Source: Lignipirellula cremea
GTDB lineage: Bacteria; Planctomycetota; Planctomycetia; Pirellulales; Pirellulaceae
Length of the DNA: 64,000 bases
Direction of reading: 5' to 3'
Assembly: GCF_007751035.1 (NCBI RefSeq)
Contig: NZ_CP036433.1
Location: 3,949,001-4,013,000, forward strand
The notes below the pieces were generated by a model, which searched no databases, was not told where the DNA came from, and was given only the letters and a program-made list of their open reading frames with translations. Position numbers and translations under genes: made by a program. Shown one piece after another: positions 9,128-18,590 of this stretch (positions are counted from its first letter, which is position 1; every line of letters starts with the position of its first letter).

Positions 9128-11881
9128 CTACTCCCCAGCCATCACCAGGGCGATGCGGAAGCCGAGGCCGCCGGGGGAACTGCGGGCGGATTGGGGATCG
9201 CGCACGGCGGATCGGGCGTTGTAGTAGCTCGATGCGGCGTGCCCGCCACGGGCGACTTTCACTTTGCCCTGACTCGGGCCGGCGGGATCGTTGGCCGGCG
9301 ATTGCTGGTAGTAGTCTGGCGCGTACCCGTCCGCGCAAAGCTCGCTGACGTTGCCGTACATGTCGTACAGAGAGAAGGGATTGGGACGCTTCTGGCCTGG
9401 CGGTTGGGCCTGGGGTAGCTGCAGCTCTCGCGGTTTGCTTTCGATCGTCCAGCCGTAGTCGCCAATGTCGTCCTGGCTCGAGTAGAAGAACGGCCCAGCC
9501 GTACCTGCCCGACAGGCGAACTCCCACTGGGCTTCGGTCGGCAAGACAAATTCCATGCTGGTCTGGGGCGAGGACTGATTCAGCTTCTCCAGAAAAGTCT
9601 GCACCAGGGCATCGTCAACGCCGTGAACGGGCAGCTGCGGACCTGGCGTGGCGGAAGGATTCTCGCTCATAAGAGCGCCCCACTGCGACTGGGTCGTCTC
9701 GAACGTCGCCAGATAAAACGGCTGCGTCAGATAGACCTGATGCTGCGGGCTCTCGTCCAGCAGTTTGCCATGGTGCTCGTCCAACTGGCTGGCTCCCATC
9801 ATGAAATCGCCAGGAGGAATCAGCGTCAGCTTCAGTTCGACGCCATTGGGCAGCGCAACCGTTCGCTCGACCGGTTGTTTCAGATATTTTGACCAGGCGG
9901 CCTGGTAGTTGCGGGCTTGCGATTCCGTGAACGGCGCCCTGGCAAGAGCCGGCGCGTCGGCCGGCCAGTCGCGACCTCCGTCGGGATGCAAAACGGGAGC
10001 CGGATACTGGACCGCGGGAACGGTCAGTACGGGACGAAAACCGACGCCCTGATGGCCTACTCTTTCTTCGTACCGGCCGCGATGCGTGGAGCAAGACTCC
10101 TGGGGATGCGCACGGACGCTGCCTCCGCGGGCGCCGCCGTAGCGAGCCGCCTCATCGTTCAGGGGATCCACTCCCCTGGGCAACGGGTGATCGGCCCAGT
10201 CCAGGACGGCTTCCGCTGCGTTCCCGTAAATGTCATACAAACCGAATGGATTCGGCTTTTTCTGAGCCACCTCCTGGACATCACTAAGGCGCTCGTCGGA
10301 GCCGGCCGTCTCACGGAGCCAGGCGTATTCATTCAAAGGCGCTGCATCTTCTCCAAAGAAAAACTTCGTGTCGGCGCCGGCCCGACTGGCAAACTCCCAT
10401 TGCGCCTCGGTCGGCAGATCGAAGCGATAACCGTTCGGCAAGCTGTCCTGTTCCAGACGCGTCAACGTCTGGCAGTATTCCAGCATGTCCAACTGGTTGC
10501 TGCCAACCTGTGGGCAACGCGGAGTCAACTTCGCCCTCATGTAGGACGCCATTCGCGACGGGGTTTTCACCACCGCATCCCACTGGGCGATCGTCACCTC
10601 TGTTTCGGCAATCCAGAACAGCCTGGACAAAATCACCTGGGACTGCCGCTCGACAGGCAGATCGCCCATCATGAACTCGCCCGGCGGAATCAGAATCATC
10701 TTCAAAGGCTCCCCGCCGGGCAGCATAAAGATTCGCTCTACCGGCACGCCTGCATAGTCGGCCCAGGCCTGCTGGCGAGCTTTCGCACCGGCCGCGTCAA
10801 ACGGAATGACGGCCGGCGCCGGAGCACCCGGCGGCCAACCCTTTCCCGATTCGTACGACGCCCCCTTCACCACCAGCGGCGGTTGAGGAATCGACGGCGT
10901 CGGAACAGGAACCGGCGCTACAGGCGCTGTAATCGGCGACTCGGGCGGACGGACGGGCTCTGGCGGCTTGACCCGGGCGACGGGCGGCCGGCTGTCTGCC
11001 AGCGTCGTGACGGGAGGCTGCTGCGTCGTCGCGACCTGCGTGGCCTTGTCGATCGGGAACGTGCCGATCAACGCTTCGTTCTGCCGGACGCGGATTCCGC
11101 CGGGGATGGAATCGATGGCGACCAGCACGCGGTCGCCCGGGCCGACGACGAACTTTTCGGTTTCAAACACCTTGGCTCCCCGCTTCACCGTCAACGAGTA
11201 GTCACCCGCCGGTAGTTCCACCGCGCTCGCCGGACCGTCGACCTGCGTCCCGCGGCGAGCGATCGCGAAATCCGTCCCGTTCACCGCAACTTCGACATCC
11301 GGAATGGCCAGCTGAAAAGTCATCGTCGCTTCCGGCGACGGCATGGCGTAGAACAGGATCGCCGCCAGCAACACGACTCCGAGAAGCCCGCCCGTCGCCA
11401 ACCCGATGTGCAACGGGGAAAGCCGCGATGCCTTGGCTGAAGGCCGACGTTGCGACGGCGTAGCGTCCGCCGCTATCGCGAGTGGATCCGGGGCCATCGG
11501 CTGCAATCGCGCCGCGGGGCGAGAGCCAGGCGGAGACGTAGCAACCGGCACCACCACCGGGAACGCGGCCGGTGGGGCCGTCTGTTTCGCCGCCGCGGCA
11601 GATTCTTTCGCACGCAACTGGGCGTCGTAGGCCGCTTTCTGGTCGTCGCGCAGCAGACAAACCCGGGCGGCCGAAACCTCGTTCAGCAGCCGCTGGCAAT
11701 GAGCTGCCTGCTTGCCGTTCTGGAAGCTGCGTAAATGCGCCATCCGCTGATCCGCGCCATTGGAGATCACATCTCCATCTGACTCAAACTGCGGTATTCC
11801 CAGCAATTGATAATGATTAGGCGGTTGCTGCTCGGGCGAGATGCCCAGCCATTTGTGATAGGGATTAAAACCACTGTTCAT
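9128..11881 (-). CDS. Membrane protein: J-like domain, PEGA-like region, two SUMF1 domains
   Basis: The protein has 917 residues. Residues 1-90 form a J-domain-like module (NPYHKWLGI, NHYQLLGI, KAAYDAQLRAKE) that lacks the HPD of true DnaJ proteins. A proline/alanine-rich linker is followed by one membrane helix (about 158-180, IGLATGGLLGVVLLAAILFY). A beta-rich PEGA-like segment (about 182-270) and a second Pro-rich linker come next. Two formylglycine-generating-enzyme-like (SUMF1) domains follow at about 360-620 and 650-910, each with MVLIPPGEFMMG-type and PTEAQWEFA/CRAG signatures (second copy FVLPTEAQWEF). The domain order suggests an extracytoplasmic C-terminus. A paralogue with the same architecture lies at 15609-18590. 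Enzymatic activity is not established; many SUMF1 domains are non-catalytic binding modules. Confidence 0.85.
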   Translation of the reverse strand: MNSGFNPYHKWLGISPEQQPPNHYQLLGIPQFESDGDVISNGADQRMAHLRSFQNGKQAAHCQRLLNEVSAARVCLLRDDQKAAYDAQLRAKESAAAAKQTAPPAAFPVVVPVATSPPGSRPAARLQPMAPDPLAIAADATPSQRRPSAKASRLSPLHIGLATGGLLGVVLLAAILFYAMPSPEATMTFQLAIPDVEVAVNGTDFAIARRGTQVDGPASAVELPAGDYSLTVKRGAKVFETEKFVVGPGDRVLVAIDSIPGGIRVRQNEALIGTFPIDKATQVATTQQPPVTTLADSRPPVARVKPPEPVRPPESPITAPVAPVPVPTPSIPQPPLVVKGASYESGKGWPPGAPAPAVIPFDAAGAKARQQAWADYAGVPVERIFMLPGGEPLKMILIPPGEFMMGDLPVERQSQVILSRLFWIAETEVTIAQWDAVVKTPSRMASYMRAKLTPRCPQVGSNQLDMLEYCQTLTRLEQDSLPNGYRFDLPTEAQWEFASRAGADTKFFFGEDAAPLNEYAWLRETAGSDERLSDVQEVAQKKPNPFGLYDIYGNAAEAVLDWADHPLPRGVDPLNDEAARYGGARGGSVRAHPQESCSTHRGRYEERVGHQGVGFRPVLTVPAVQYPAPVLHPDGGRDWPADAPALARAPFTESQARNYQAAWSKYLKQPVERTVALPNGVELKLTLIPPGDFMMGASQLDEHHGKLLDESPQHQVYLTQPFYLATFETTQSQWGALMSENPSATPGPQLPVHGVDDALVQTFLEKLNQSSPQTSMEFVLPTEAQWEFACRAGTAGPFFYSSQDDIGDYGWTIESKPRELQLPQAQPPGQKRPNPFSLYDMYGNVSELCADGYAPDYYQQSPANDPAGPSQGKVKVARGGHAASSYYNARSAVRDPQSARSSPGGLGFRIALVMAGE

Positions 11882-12123
11882 AGAAGATGCCCGGCAAGGT
11901 CAACCCAAAACTCCTCGCTCTCCTGCCTGGGAGAGCTCTCATTGGCAGTTTAACAGAACAACGCAATGGACGGGGACCGCACCTGCGGACGGGTCTCCAG
12001 AAACCGCCAGGGTGTCGATGTTCTGTGAGGAATTTCCCAGGAAGTTACGCGTTCTGCTGTTCCCTCCCAGCCGCAGACAGCAAGCCGGAGAGTGGCAGGG
12101 GGCGTTCGTACATCTGACGTGCT
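11882..12123. other. Intergenic region, no gene seen
   Basis: This 242-bp stretch lies between the SUMF1 gene start and the corA stop, both leftward. It should contain the SUMF1 promoter. I see no clear promoter boxes, terminator hairpin or small gene. Confidence 0.4.
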
Positions 12124-13137
12124 TTAGAGCCAGCCGACCTTGCGGAACCAGCGGTAGAGCAACGTGCAGATGCCGACCATGATGGTCATCACAAAGGGGT
12201 AACCGTACGCCCATTCGATCTCTGGCATCGTCTTGAAATTCATGCCGTACAGACCGGCGATCAGGGTCGGCACTGCCAGAATGGCCGCCCAGGCGGCCAG
12301 TCGTTTGGTGTCATCGTTCTGGGAAACAGAAATTAATGCCAGGTTCGCTTCCAGCGCGATGTGCGAAAGCTGCTGCAGGTTGTCAATCAGCCCGGCAATG
12401 CAGATGACATGGTCGTGGACGTCCTGAAAATAGAGCCGCGTATCGGGCGGAATCAAATGGGATTCGCTCCGTGACAGATGGGACGAAACATCCATCAACG
12501 GCGTAACGCATTGCTTCAGCGACAGCAAATCACGCTGCACGTGATAGAGTCGGGCCGTCACGCTCCGCACGAACTTGCCGCAGAAAATCTGCTCCTCCAG
12601 TTCATCCAGCTCGGACTGCAGCGCATCGACGATGGGAAAATACTGATCGACAATAAAGTCCATCAACGCGTGCAGCACAAAGCCCTCCCCTTTGGCCAGC
12701 AGCTGGGGGACCGCTTCACACCGGGCGCGCAAGCCCACGTGCGACTTCATGGATCCATGTCGCACCGTCACCACATAGCGCGGCCCCAGGAACACATGCG
12801 TTTCGCCAAACTCGATACGGACTTCGCCTCCGTCGGAAAGCCTCGCTGTGCAGAGCACCATAAACAGGGAGTCGTCGTAGACCTCCAGCTTGGGACGCTG
12901 ATGGGCCTGATGGGCGTCTTCAATCGCCAGGTCGTGAAGACCAAACGCCTCCTGAATGTACGACAACAACTGCTCGCTGGGCTCGTACAGCCCCACCCAG
13001 ATAAAGCGATCCGAATGACGCCACGCATCGCCCAGATCGGGGATCGGAACATTCGCCACGCGGATGCCGTTACTGTACGCGGCCGAATTAATCACCCCGC
13101 TTCGCGAAGGCGCGGCAGGGTTCAAACCAGGAGTCAA
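12124..13137 (-). CDS. corA: CorA-type magnesium/cobalt channel
   Basis: The protein has 337 residues. It has a large N-terminal cytoplasmic domain (WVGLYEPSEQLLSYIQEAFGLHDLAIEDAHQAHQRPK). The CorA signature YGMNF follows the first of two C-terminal membrane helices (LAAWAAILAVPTLIAGLYGMNF and YPFVMTIMVGICTLLYRWF). Mg2+ enters through a homopentameric pore, with GMN as the selectivity filter. No ATG occurs near the start. I used TTG 13137, which has GAGG nine bases upstream; a GTG at 13095 is an alternative. The basic tail WFRKVGWL is typical of the family. Confidence 0.92.
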   Translation of the reverse strand: MTPGLNPAAPSRSGVINSAAYSNGIRVANVPIPDLGDAWRHSDRFIWVGLYEPSEQLLSYIQEAFGLHDLAIEDAHQAHQRPKLEVYDDSLFMVLCTARLSDGGEVRIEFGETHVFLGPRYVVTVRHGSMKSHVGLRARCEAVPQLLAKGEGFVLHALMDFIVDQYFPIVDALQSELDELEEQIFCGKFVRSVTARLYHVQRDLLSLKQCVTPLMDVSSHLSRSESHLIPPDTRLYFQDVHDHVICIAGLIDNLQQLSHIALEANLALISVSQNDDTKRLAAWAAILAVPTLIAGLYGMNFKTMPEIEWAYGYPFVMTIMVGICTLLYRWFRKVGWL

Positions 13138-13485
13138 AGGCGTTACCTCACCGAAGGGGAAACCAACCGCAGTTTACTCGATCCCACCGCCGCTTTCGAC
13201 GCGTCCATCCGGGAAAACAGCCGCGCGCCCGGTTCGACGCATGAGCGCAGCGGGCAGAAGCAGTAATCGCTTGTAAGTACAGAAGCAGAAAACTATAAAC
13301 ATCACAACAAGAGTCGTGACCACCTCAAGCCGGAAATCGCAGCTTTCCAGGTTTTCCTTTCTTCTCTTCGGCGGGATTCTGTGGTCGGCAAGTTCAAGCT
13401 CCCTGCCTGCACCGTGATCACTTGCCCGCACGCGAGGCGACGTGCCCCATTCCCATCCACGAGACGTCAACGACGGAACCTGCAA
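13138..13485. other. Divergent intergenic region between corA and the beta-helix gene
   Basis: A 348-bp divergent region that must hold the promoters of corA and of the secreted beta-helix protein. The frame open across it on the plus strand lacks a signal peptide or domain and is treated as non-coding. No convincing operator was seen. Confidence 0.35.
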
Positions 13486-15384
13486 ATGAACCGCACTTTT
13501 TCTCTGGTAATGCTGGCGGCCATTTTGACAATCCCTGGCGCCTTTGCATATGCCGACAGCGTCGAGTGCAACGCGTCTGGGAAGATCATTCCCTGGGAAA
13601 CGGAGACTCCGGCCAATGAAAACGCCGTGACCCCGGGAACAATGTACGTCGAGCCCGCAACGCTGCACTCGCTGGGATTTGAATGGATGATCCAAGGCGA
13701 CGCGAACCGCAACGCCCAGGTCAGCGTCCGATACCGCCAAGCCGGTGAGACTGCGTGGCGCAGCGGCATGGATCTGTTGCGGATCAAGGGCGAGCTGGTC
13801 AATCCCGATGTCTTTGTTCGCGGGGAGCTGAAGTTCGAGGGGATGAATTACGTTTGCCCCAATATGTTTGCTGGCAGCGTGCTGTTTCTGCAGCCCGGCG
13901 CGACATACGAAGTCGAACTGAAGCTCAGCGATCCCGATGGCGGCGCGTTTGAACGCATCGTACGCGTTCCGACGAAATCCGAACCGCGCATGTTCACAGC
14001 AGGCCGTCCCCTGCATGTCTACCCTGCCGACTACCAAGGCCAGCCGGAGCAACCTGTCTTCGACAACCTTGCCGCCGCCTACGACCAGGCTCAACCTGGC
14101 GACAGAATCCTGCTGCACGCGGGCGAGTACGCGACGCCCACCTTGGCGCTGAACAAAAAGAATACCCGCGAACGACCGATCGTCATCATGGATGCAGGCG
14201 ACGGGGTCGTCACCCTGCGTGCGCCCGAGCAGGAAGGCGGTCGGCCGCCTGGTTTCGATGTCACCGGCGGCCAGTACCACTGGATCGAAGGACTGCGGCT
14301 CACGGGCTATTACGCCGGTGTCTGGGGCACGCAAAAGGCGCCGACCATCGGCCTGACGGTGCGCCATTGCGAGTTCCTTGACACGGGGTGGGCCGGAGTG
14401 CTTATCGCCGGAACCCTGCATCGGGATTTGTACATTGCCGACAACGTGTGTCGTCCGTCCGAAGTCAAATGGCTGGTCCCCAATGAAGACGGCGCCCGCA
14501 AGTTTCCGTACAAAGGAGTATGGGTGGGCGGACAAGGGATCGACGTTTGTTACAACCTGGTCATCGGCAGCAAGGATGGGGTCAGCGTCCACCAGCCGTC
14601 GAGCCGCCCGTTGGAAGCGGGCTTCCCTGAAAAGATGGTGGCGCTGGATTTCTACAACAACGATATCCGCCAGATGGATGACGATAACGAAGCGGACGGC
14701 GGCCAGCATAACATTCGCTTCTTCCACAATCGCATCGTCGATCAATACGTCGGATTAAGCGCCCAGCCAGTCTTCGGCGGCCCGTGTTACTTCGTGCGGA
14801 ACGTTCTGCATAACATCGTCCGCGGAACCGCCCTGAAGTTCAATCTGCAGCCGGCAGGCGTCGTCGCACTGAACAATACGATCCTGGGCGCCGCGTCGAC
14901 CAGTCGAAACTGGAGCAACTGCCACTTGCACAACAACCTGTTCCTGGCCGCGACTCCGGAAGACCCCACGTTCTCTGGAGGGCCGCTTGATCCCGAGGTT
15001 TCGACGATCAGTCACAACGGCTTTCTCGCAGCCGGTCCGGTTAGCTGGCTGACAACCCATCCGACCAAACCGGGACAATTCAGGCTGGACAATCGAATCA
15101 AAACTTTAGCCGATCTCAAGAAGCACGGAGTTACCAATTCCGTCACCGTTTCCTACGACGACTTTGTCGGCGTCAAGCGACCGCTGGGCGTGGAGCATCC
15201 CAACCTGGACGGAAACGTCGGCGACTTTCGGCTGAAACAGGACGCCCCCGCAATCGACGCAGGAAAGCAAATTCCCAACGTGACCGACAACCACTCCGGC
15301 GCCGCCCCCGACCTCGGGGCGTGCGAATTCGGAACAGACCTCCCCCACTACGGCCCCCGAAAACGAGCAGAACCAAAAGATTAG
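13486..15384 (+). CDS. Secreted right-handed parallel beta-helix protein
   Basis: The protein has 632 residues. The start at 13486 gives a clean signal peptide (MNRTFSLVMLAAILTIPGAFAYA). A fibronectin-like segment (about 40-170: TMYVEPATLHSLGFEWMI, VSVRYRQAGETAWRSG) precedes DNLAAAYDQAQPGDRILLHAGEY, the usual entry to pectate-lyase-like beta helices. Short coils with Asn ladders follow (DFYNNDIRQM, RFFHNRIVDQYVGLS, HLHNNLFLA). The C-terminus has the APAIDAGKQIP and PDLGACEF strings common at the end of such proteins. It probably binds or cleaves polysaccharide outside the cytoplasm; the specific substrate cannot be told. Upstream in-frame codons were rejected. Confidence 0.85.
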   Translation: MNRTFSLVMLAAILTIPGAFAYADSVECNASGKIIPWETETPANENAVTPGTMYVEPATLHSLGFEWMIQGDANRNAQVSVRYRQAGETAWRSGMDLLRIKGELVNPDVFVRGELKFEGMNYVCPNMFAGSVLFLQPGATYEVELKLSDPDGGAFERIVRVPTKSEPRMFTAGRPLHVYPADYQGQPEQPVFDNLAAAYDQAQPGDRILLHAGEYATPTLALNKKNTRERPIVIMDAGDGVVTLRAPEQEGGRPPGFDVTGGQYHWIEGLRLTGYYAGVWGTQKAPTIGLTVRHCEFLDTGWAGVLIAGTLHRDLYIADNVCRPSEVKWLVPNEDGARKFPYKGVWVGGQGIDVCYNLVIGSKDGVSVHQPSSRPLEAGFPEKMVALDFYNNDIRQMDDDNEADGGQHNIRFFHNRIVDQYVGLSAQPVFGGPCYFVRNVLHNIVRGTALKFNLQPAGVVALNNTILGAASTSRNWSNCHLHNNLFLAATPEDPTFSGGPLDPEVSTISHNGFLAAGPVSWLTTHPTKPGQFRLDNRIKTLADLKKHGVTNSVTVSYDDFVGVKRPLGVEHPNLDGNVGDFRLKQDAPAIDAGKQIPNVTDNHSGAAPDLGACEFGTDLPHYGPRKRAEPKD

Positions 15385-15432
15385 AGCAAACCGTCCGACG
15401 CCATGAGGGCATTCCACCGCCACGACAAGTGA

Positions 15433-15578
15433 GAGGACCGGCAGACGGCCGGCAAGAAACGCCAATCGCCTAAGCCGTTGCAAATTGCCGACTTAGGCGA
15501 CGCTGTGCGAACCGATGCGACGGTTCGCGAAAATAGCGGAGGAGGGATTCGAACCCCCGACACGCGGATTATGATTCC
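15433..15578 (+). pseudogene. Integrase 3'-end relic with tRNA-Met attachment core
   Basis: These 146 bp match 45890-46035, the end of the intact integrase gene plus attachment core, with about seven differences. The reading frame is conserved (GKKRQSPKPLQIADLGDAV, then ENSGGGIRTPDTRIMIP) but nothing upstream encodes the rest of an integrase. The last 45 bp (15534-15578) equal the 3' part of the tRNA-Met gene. After 15578 the sequence no longer resembles the tRNA. It is the right end of a related, otherwise lost element. Confidence 0.8.
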
Positions 15579-15608
15579 CGTTCCGCTTTTGCCGCTCCTC
15601 TTCTAGTG

Positions 15609-18590
15609 CTAGTTGGCGTTGATCTTCAGGGCCAACCGCACGCCGACGCCGGAACTGCCGCCGCTGTGCTCGCTCCGATTGACCGACGACGTCATGTCGT
15701 GCTGGTGATTGCTGGCGCCGCCGCGGGCGACCACCGTTTTGCTTATCGGAGCCAAGGGATCGTTGGCAGGGGAATGTTGGTAGAAATTCTCGTGGTACCC
15801 GTCGGCGCACATTTCTCCAACGTTGCCGAGCATATCATGCAGCCCAAAAGCGTTGGGCTTGAGCTTGCCCACTTCGTTGATTTCTGAACGTTGTTTCGCC
15901 CGGAAATCCGAAAACCAGGCGTACTCCGTCAATTTCTCGCGCGGCGCATGCCACATCTCGGTGGTTCCTGCGCGGCAGGCAAATTCCCATTGTGCTTCCG
16001 TAGGCAATGCGAAGGTGAATTTCGGCGAGTCGAAGGTCTTGTTGAGTTGTTCGATGAAGACCTGCGCATCATCAAAAAACATCATATAGGCGGGAATCCG
16101 GGGGCCCGCGGGCCGAAGCGGCTTATCTCCCTCTCCCATTACTGCGGTCCAAAACTCTTGGGTGACTTCATGTTTGGCAAGGTAAAACGGCTCCGTTAGC
16201 CAGACCTGATGTTGCGGGAAAGCGTCCAGCCAAAAACCTTTGCTTTTTTCATTGCTACCCATCATAAAGTCGCCAGGCGGGATTAACACGAACTCACAAC
16301 TCTCACCGCTGGATAGAGTGATGGTTTTCTCCAGGGGCAGATTCAAATACGCCGCCCAGGCTTGTTGCAGTTTCGCTGCTTCGGCTTGATCAAACGGACT
16401 GGTCGCCCGAGCCGGCGCGTCGCTGGGCCAGGTTTTGCCGCCGTCGGGTTTCTTGACAATCAGCGGCGGAGCATTTGTGGGAGGAACCAGCGCCAAGCGA
16501 TAACCGAATTTGCCATAGAGATAGGAGCTAATCGATGTTCGTTCACTACTACCAAGTCGGCGAACATCAACCGAGAATTCCCCCCCGCGCCCTACGCGAT
16601 AATCACGAGGAACAAAGCAGACAGGGTCGATTCCATAGCTCGCCCTGTTGGTCATGTAGTCCTGGCAGGTTTCAACGACGTTGCCATAGAGGTCATACAA
16701 TCCCCAGCGGTTCGGTTTCTTCAGTTTGACGGCGTGGATTTTGCCGCCCTCGCCTTCAAGCCAGGCGTGTTCATCGAGCTGCGCCTCGTTTTCGCCAAAA
16801 TAGAATCTCTCTGCAGAGCCGGCGCGACAGGCGAGTTCCCATTGCGATTCGGTGGGTGCATCGTATTGGTAACCGTCCGGCAAGCGTCCTGCCGCGCGCT
16901 CGATTTCATTCAACTTCGCGCAGAATTCCTGGAACTTGTCGTACCAGACTTTCCGCACCGGCTCGGACGGATCCTCGTTTTCCATTTCTTGCGGAGTCGA
17001 GCCTAGAACCGCGGTCCACTGTCCGATCGTGAGTTCCGTTTCCGCCAGCCAGAACGGCTGGGTCACGATGACGGGAACCGGCTCCCCATGACGGTCCGTC
17101 TGAAATTCGCCAGCGGGAATCAAGACCATGTTGATCTGTTCCTTTCCGCCAGGCAACGGGATCGTCTTGAGAGTGGGCGCGTCGAGATGGTCCGCCCAGG
17201 CTTTCTGAAAGGCGTCGGCTTGAGCCGCATCAAAGGGAACGATAGCAGGCGCCGGCGCCTGGTCGGGCCAATCATAATCGCAGCCGACGACAACCATTTC
17301 CCGCTTCACAAACCGTCGGGCTGGCGGCGGCAGTTGTCTGGGCGGCGGCGTTGGATTGGATGGCGGAGTTGGATTGGATAGCGGCAGTTGTCTGGGCGGC
17401 GGCGTTGGATTGGATGGCGGCGTTGGATTGGATAGCGGCGTTGGATTGGATAGCAGCGTTGGATTGGATGGCGGCGTTGGATTTGGATTTGGATTTGGCG
17501 GGTCGGGCTGCACAGATGCGATTTGATCAGGCGGCGTGGGAGTTGCCGGCGCCGGGCCGGGCGAGGGCGTCGGATCGGCAACTTCCGCCGCGGGGGGCTG
17601 GGCGGCGATCACGCTGGGGCTTGGCGTCGAATTGGCGCTGCTGAGCAATTGACCATCCCGCTCGACTTCGATCTTTCCTCCCTTGCGCCGCACGCTGAGG
17701 ATCGTTCGCTCCCCTTTTTTGAACTCGAACGAATCCGTTTCAAACTGAAAATCGCCGCGACGGACAACCAGTGTCTGCGGGCCGGGCGAAAGCTGGATTC
17801 TCTCTTCGCCGGCGCCGTCGATGACGATCTCGGTGCCCTTTACCGCGACTTGCAGTTCTGGGTCGTCAATTCGCACTTCGACATAACCGCTGTCGGTTTG
17901 CAGCAACAAGACCACCACGCCACACAACAGCAGCAGACCGAACAGTCCGCCGCCTACTGCAGCCAATTGCCAGAGCTTGACGCGTCCCACGCTGGAGCGC
18001 CGTGCGGGCTGATAACCGGTATGAATTGGGGCCGGCTCCGCCTGCGCCCAGGCGCCGACGGCTTGACCCCACTCCGCGGGTGAGACCGCGGTCAAGCCTG
18101 TCGCTGGCGCCTGGGCCAGCTCAGGTCGCGGGGCGGGACGCCGCTGAGGCGTTGGAACCGTCGCGATCGGCGCTGCGGTCGTCAAGCGAGATTCCCGTTG
18201 CGACTGCGGTTTCTCCGCCAGAGGTTTCTCAGTCTTGGCGCGCGGCGGCGCTGATTTGGCGGCAGGCGCCGTTCGCTCTATTGTCGGTTTGGCATGGGCG
18301 GCCTTGGCTTTTTCCGTAAGCGCCAGTTGAGCGTCGTAGGCGGCCTTCTTTTCGGGGTTGAGCATGCAATTGCGAGCCGCAGCCACTTCATTGAGCAGCT
18401 TCTGACAGTCCGCCGAGCGTTTTCCCGTTTGAAAGTTCCGCAGATGGAGCATCCGCTGATCGGCCGCGTTGGAAATCACATCGGCGTCGGTTTCATCGCG
18501 GTCGACTCCGAGCAACCGATAATGGTTGGCAGGTTGATGCCGTAGCGGAATTCCAAGCCATTTATGGTAGGGATTGAAAGCGTCACTCAT
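15609..18590 (-). CDS. Membrane protein: J-like domain, Pro-rich repeats, two SUMF1 domains
   Basis: A 993-residue paralogue of the protein at 9128-11881. The ATG at 18590 was chosen because MSDAFNPYHKWLGI aligns with the paralogue start; the longer frame is discarded. The J-like module (1-90) has no HPD. A Pro/Ala linker leads to the membrane helix (about 206-230, LWQLAAVGGGLFGLLLLCGV) and then a PEGA-like beta region (236-310). A Pro-rich stretch includes tandem NPTPPS hexapeptides. Two SUMF1 domains follow (about 455-690 and 715-985; FALPTEAQWEFACRAGT in the second, APTESQWELACRAGSA in the first). Topology implies extracytoplasmic SUMF1 domains. It lies between the integrase relic and the island, so it may be resident or carried by the lost element. 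Confidence 0.85.
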   Translation of the reverse strand: MSDAFNPYHKWLGIPLRHQPANHYRLLGVDRDETDADVISNAADQRMLHLRNFQTGKRSADCQKLLNEVAAARNCMLNPEKKAAYDAQLALTEKAKAAHAKPTIERTAPAAKSAPPRAKTEKPLAEKPQSQRESRLTTAAPIATVPTPQRRPAPRPELAQAPATGLTAVSPAEWGQAVGAWAQAEPAPIHTGYQPARRSSVGRVKLWQLAAVGGGLFGLLLLCGVVVLLLQTDSGYVEVRIDDPELQVAVKGTEIVIDGAGEERIQLSPGPQTLVVRRGDFQFETDSFEFKKGERTILSVRRKGGKIEVERDGQLLSSANSTPSPSVIAAQPPAAEVADPTPSPGPAPATPTPPDQIASVQPDPPNPNPNPTPPSNPTLLSNPTPLSNPTPPSNPTPPPRQLPLSNPTPPSNPTPPPRQLPPPARRFVKREMVVVGCDYDWPDQAPAPAIVPFDAAQADAFQKAWADHLDAPTLKTIPLPGGKEQINMVLIPAGEFQTDRHGEPVPVIVTQPFWLAETELTIGQWTAVLGSTPQEMENEDPSEPVRKVWYDKFQEFCAKLNEIERAAGRLPDGYQYDAPTESQWELACRAGSAERFYFGENEAQLDEHAWLEGEGGKIHAVKLKKPNRWGLYDLYGNVVETCQDYMTNRASYGIDPVCFVPRDYRVGRGGEFSVDVRRLGSSERTSISSYLYGKFGYRLALVPPTNAPPLIVKKPDGGKTWPSDAPARATSPFDQAEAAKLQQAWAAYLNLPLEKTITLSSGESCEFVLIPPGDFMMGSNEKSKGFWLDAFPQHQVWLTEPFYLAKHEVTQEFWTAVMGEGDKPLRPAGPRIPAYMMFFDDAQVFIEQLNKTFDSPKFTFALPTEAQWEFACRAGTTEMWHAPREKLTEYAWFSDFRAKQRSEINEVGKLKPNAFGLHDMLGNVGEMCADGYHENFYQHSPANDPLAPISKTVVARGGASNHQHDMTSSVNRSEHSGGSSGVGVRLALKINAN
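17337..17506. repeat. 18-bp coding minisatellite (NPTPPS hexapeptides)
   Basis: Inside the SUMF1 gene the unit GGATTGGATGGCGGCGTT and close variants repeat in tandem, interrupted twice by a GGCAGTTGTCTGGGCGGCGG block. On the minus strand this encodes NPTPPS, NPTLLS and NPTPLS hexapeptides and two PPPRQLP inserts, forming an extended Pro-rich spacer before the SUMF1 domains. Copy number is likely to vary by slippage. Confidence 0.8.

Noticed and set aside
8508-9527. 339-residue version of the DUF6000-like gene
   Set aside because: The upstream 140 codons are the shadow of the SUMF1 gene; ATG 9107 has a strong ribosome site.
15531-15578. A second complete tRNA-Met gene
   Set aside because: Only the 3' 45 nt are present; the sequence diverges within the anticodon stem.
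17337-17506. CRISPR array
   Set aside because: Repeats are contiguous, 18 bp, in frame and coding; there are no spacers. No CRISPR or cas genes were seen anywhere in the window.
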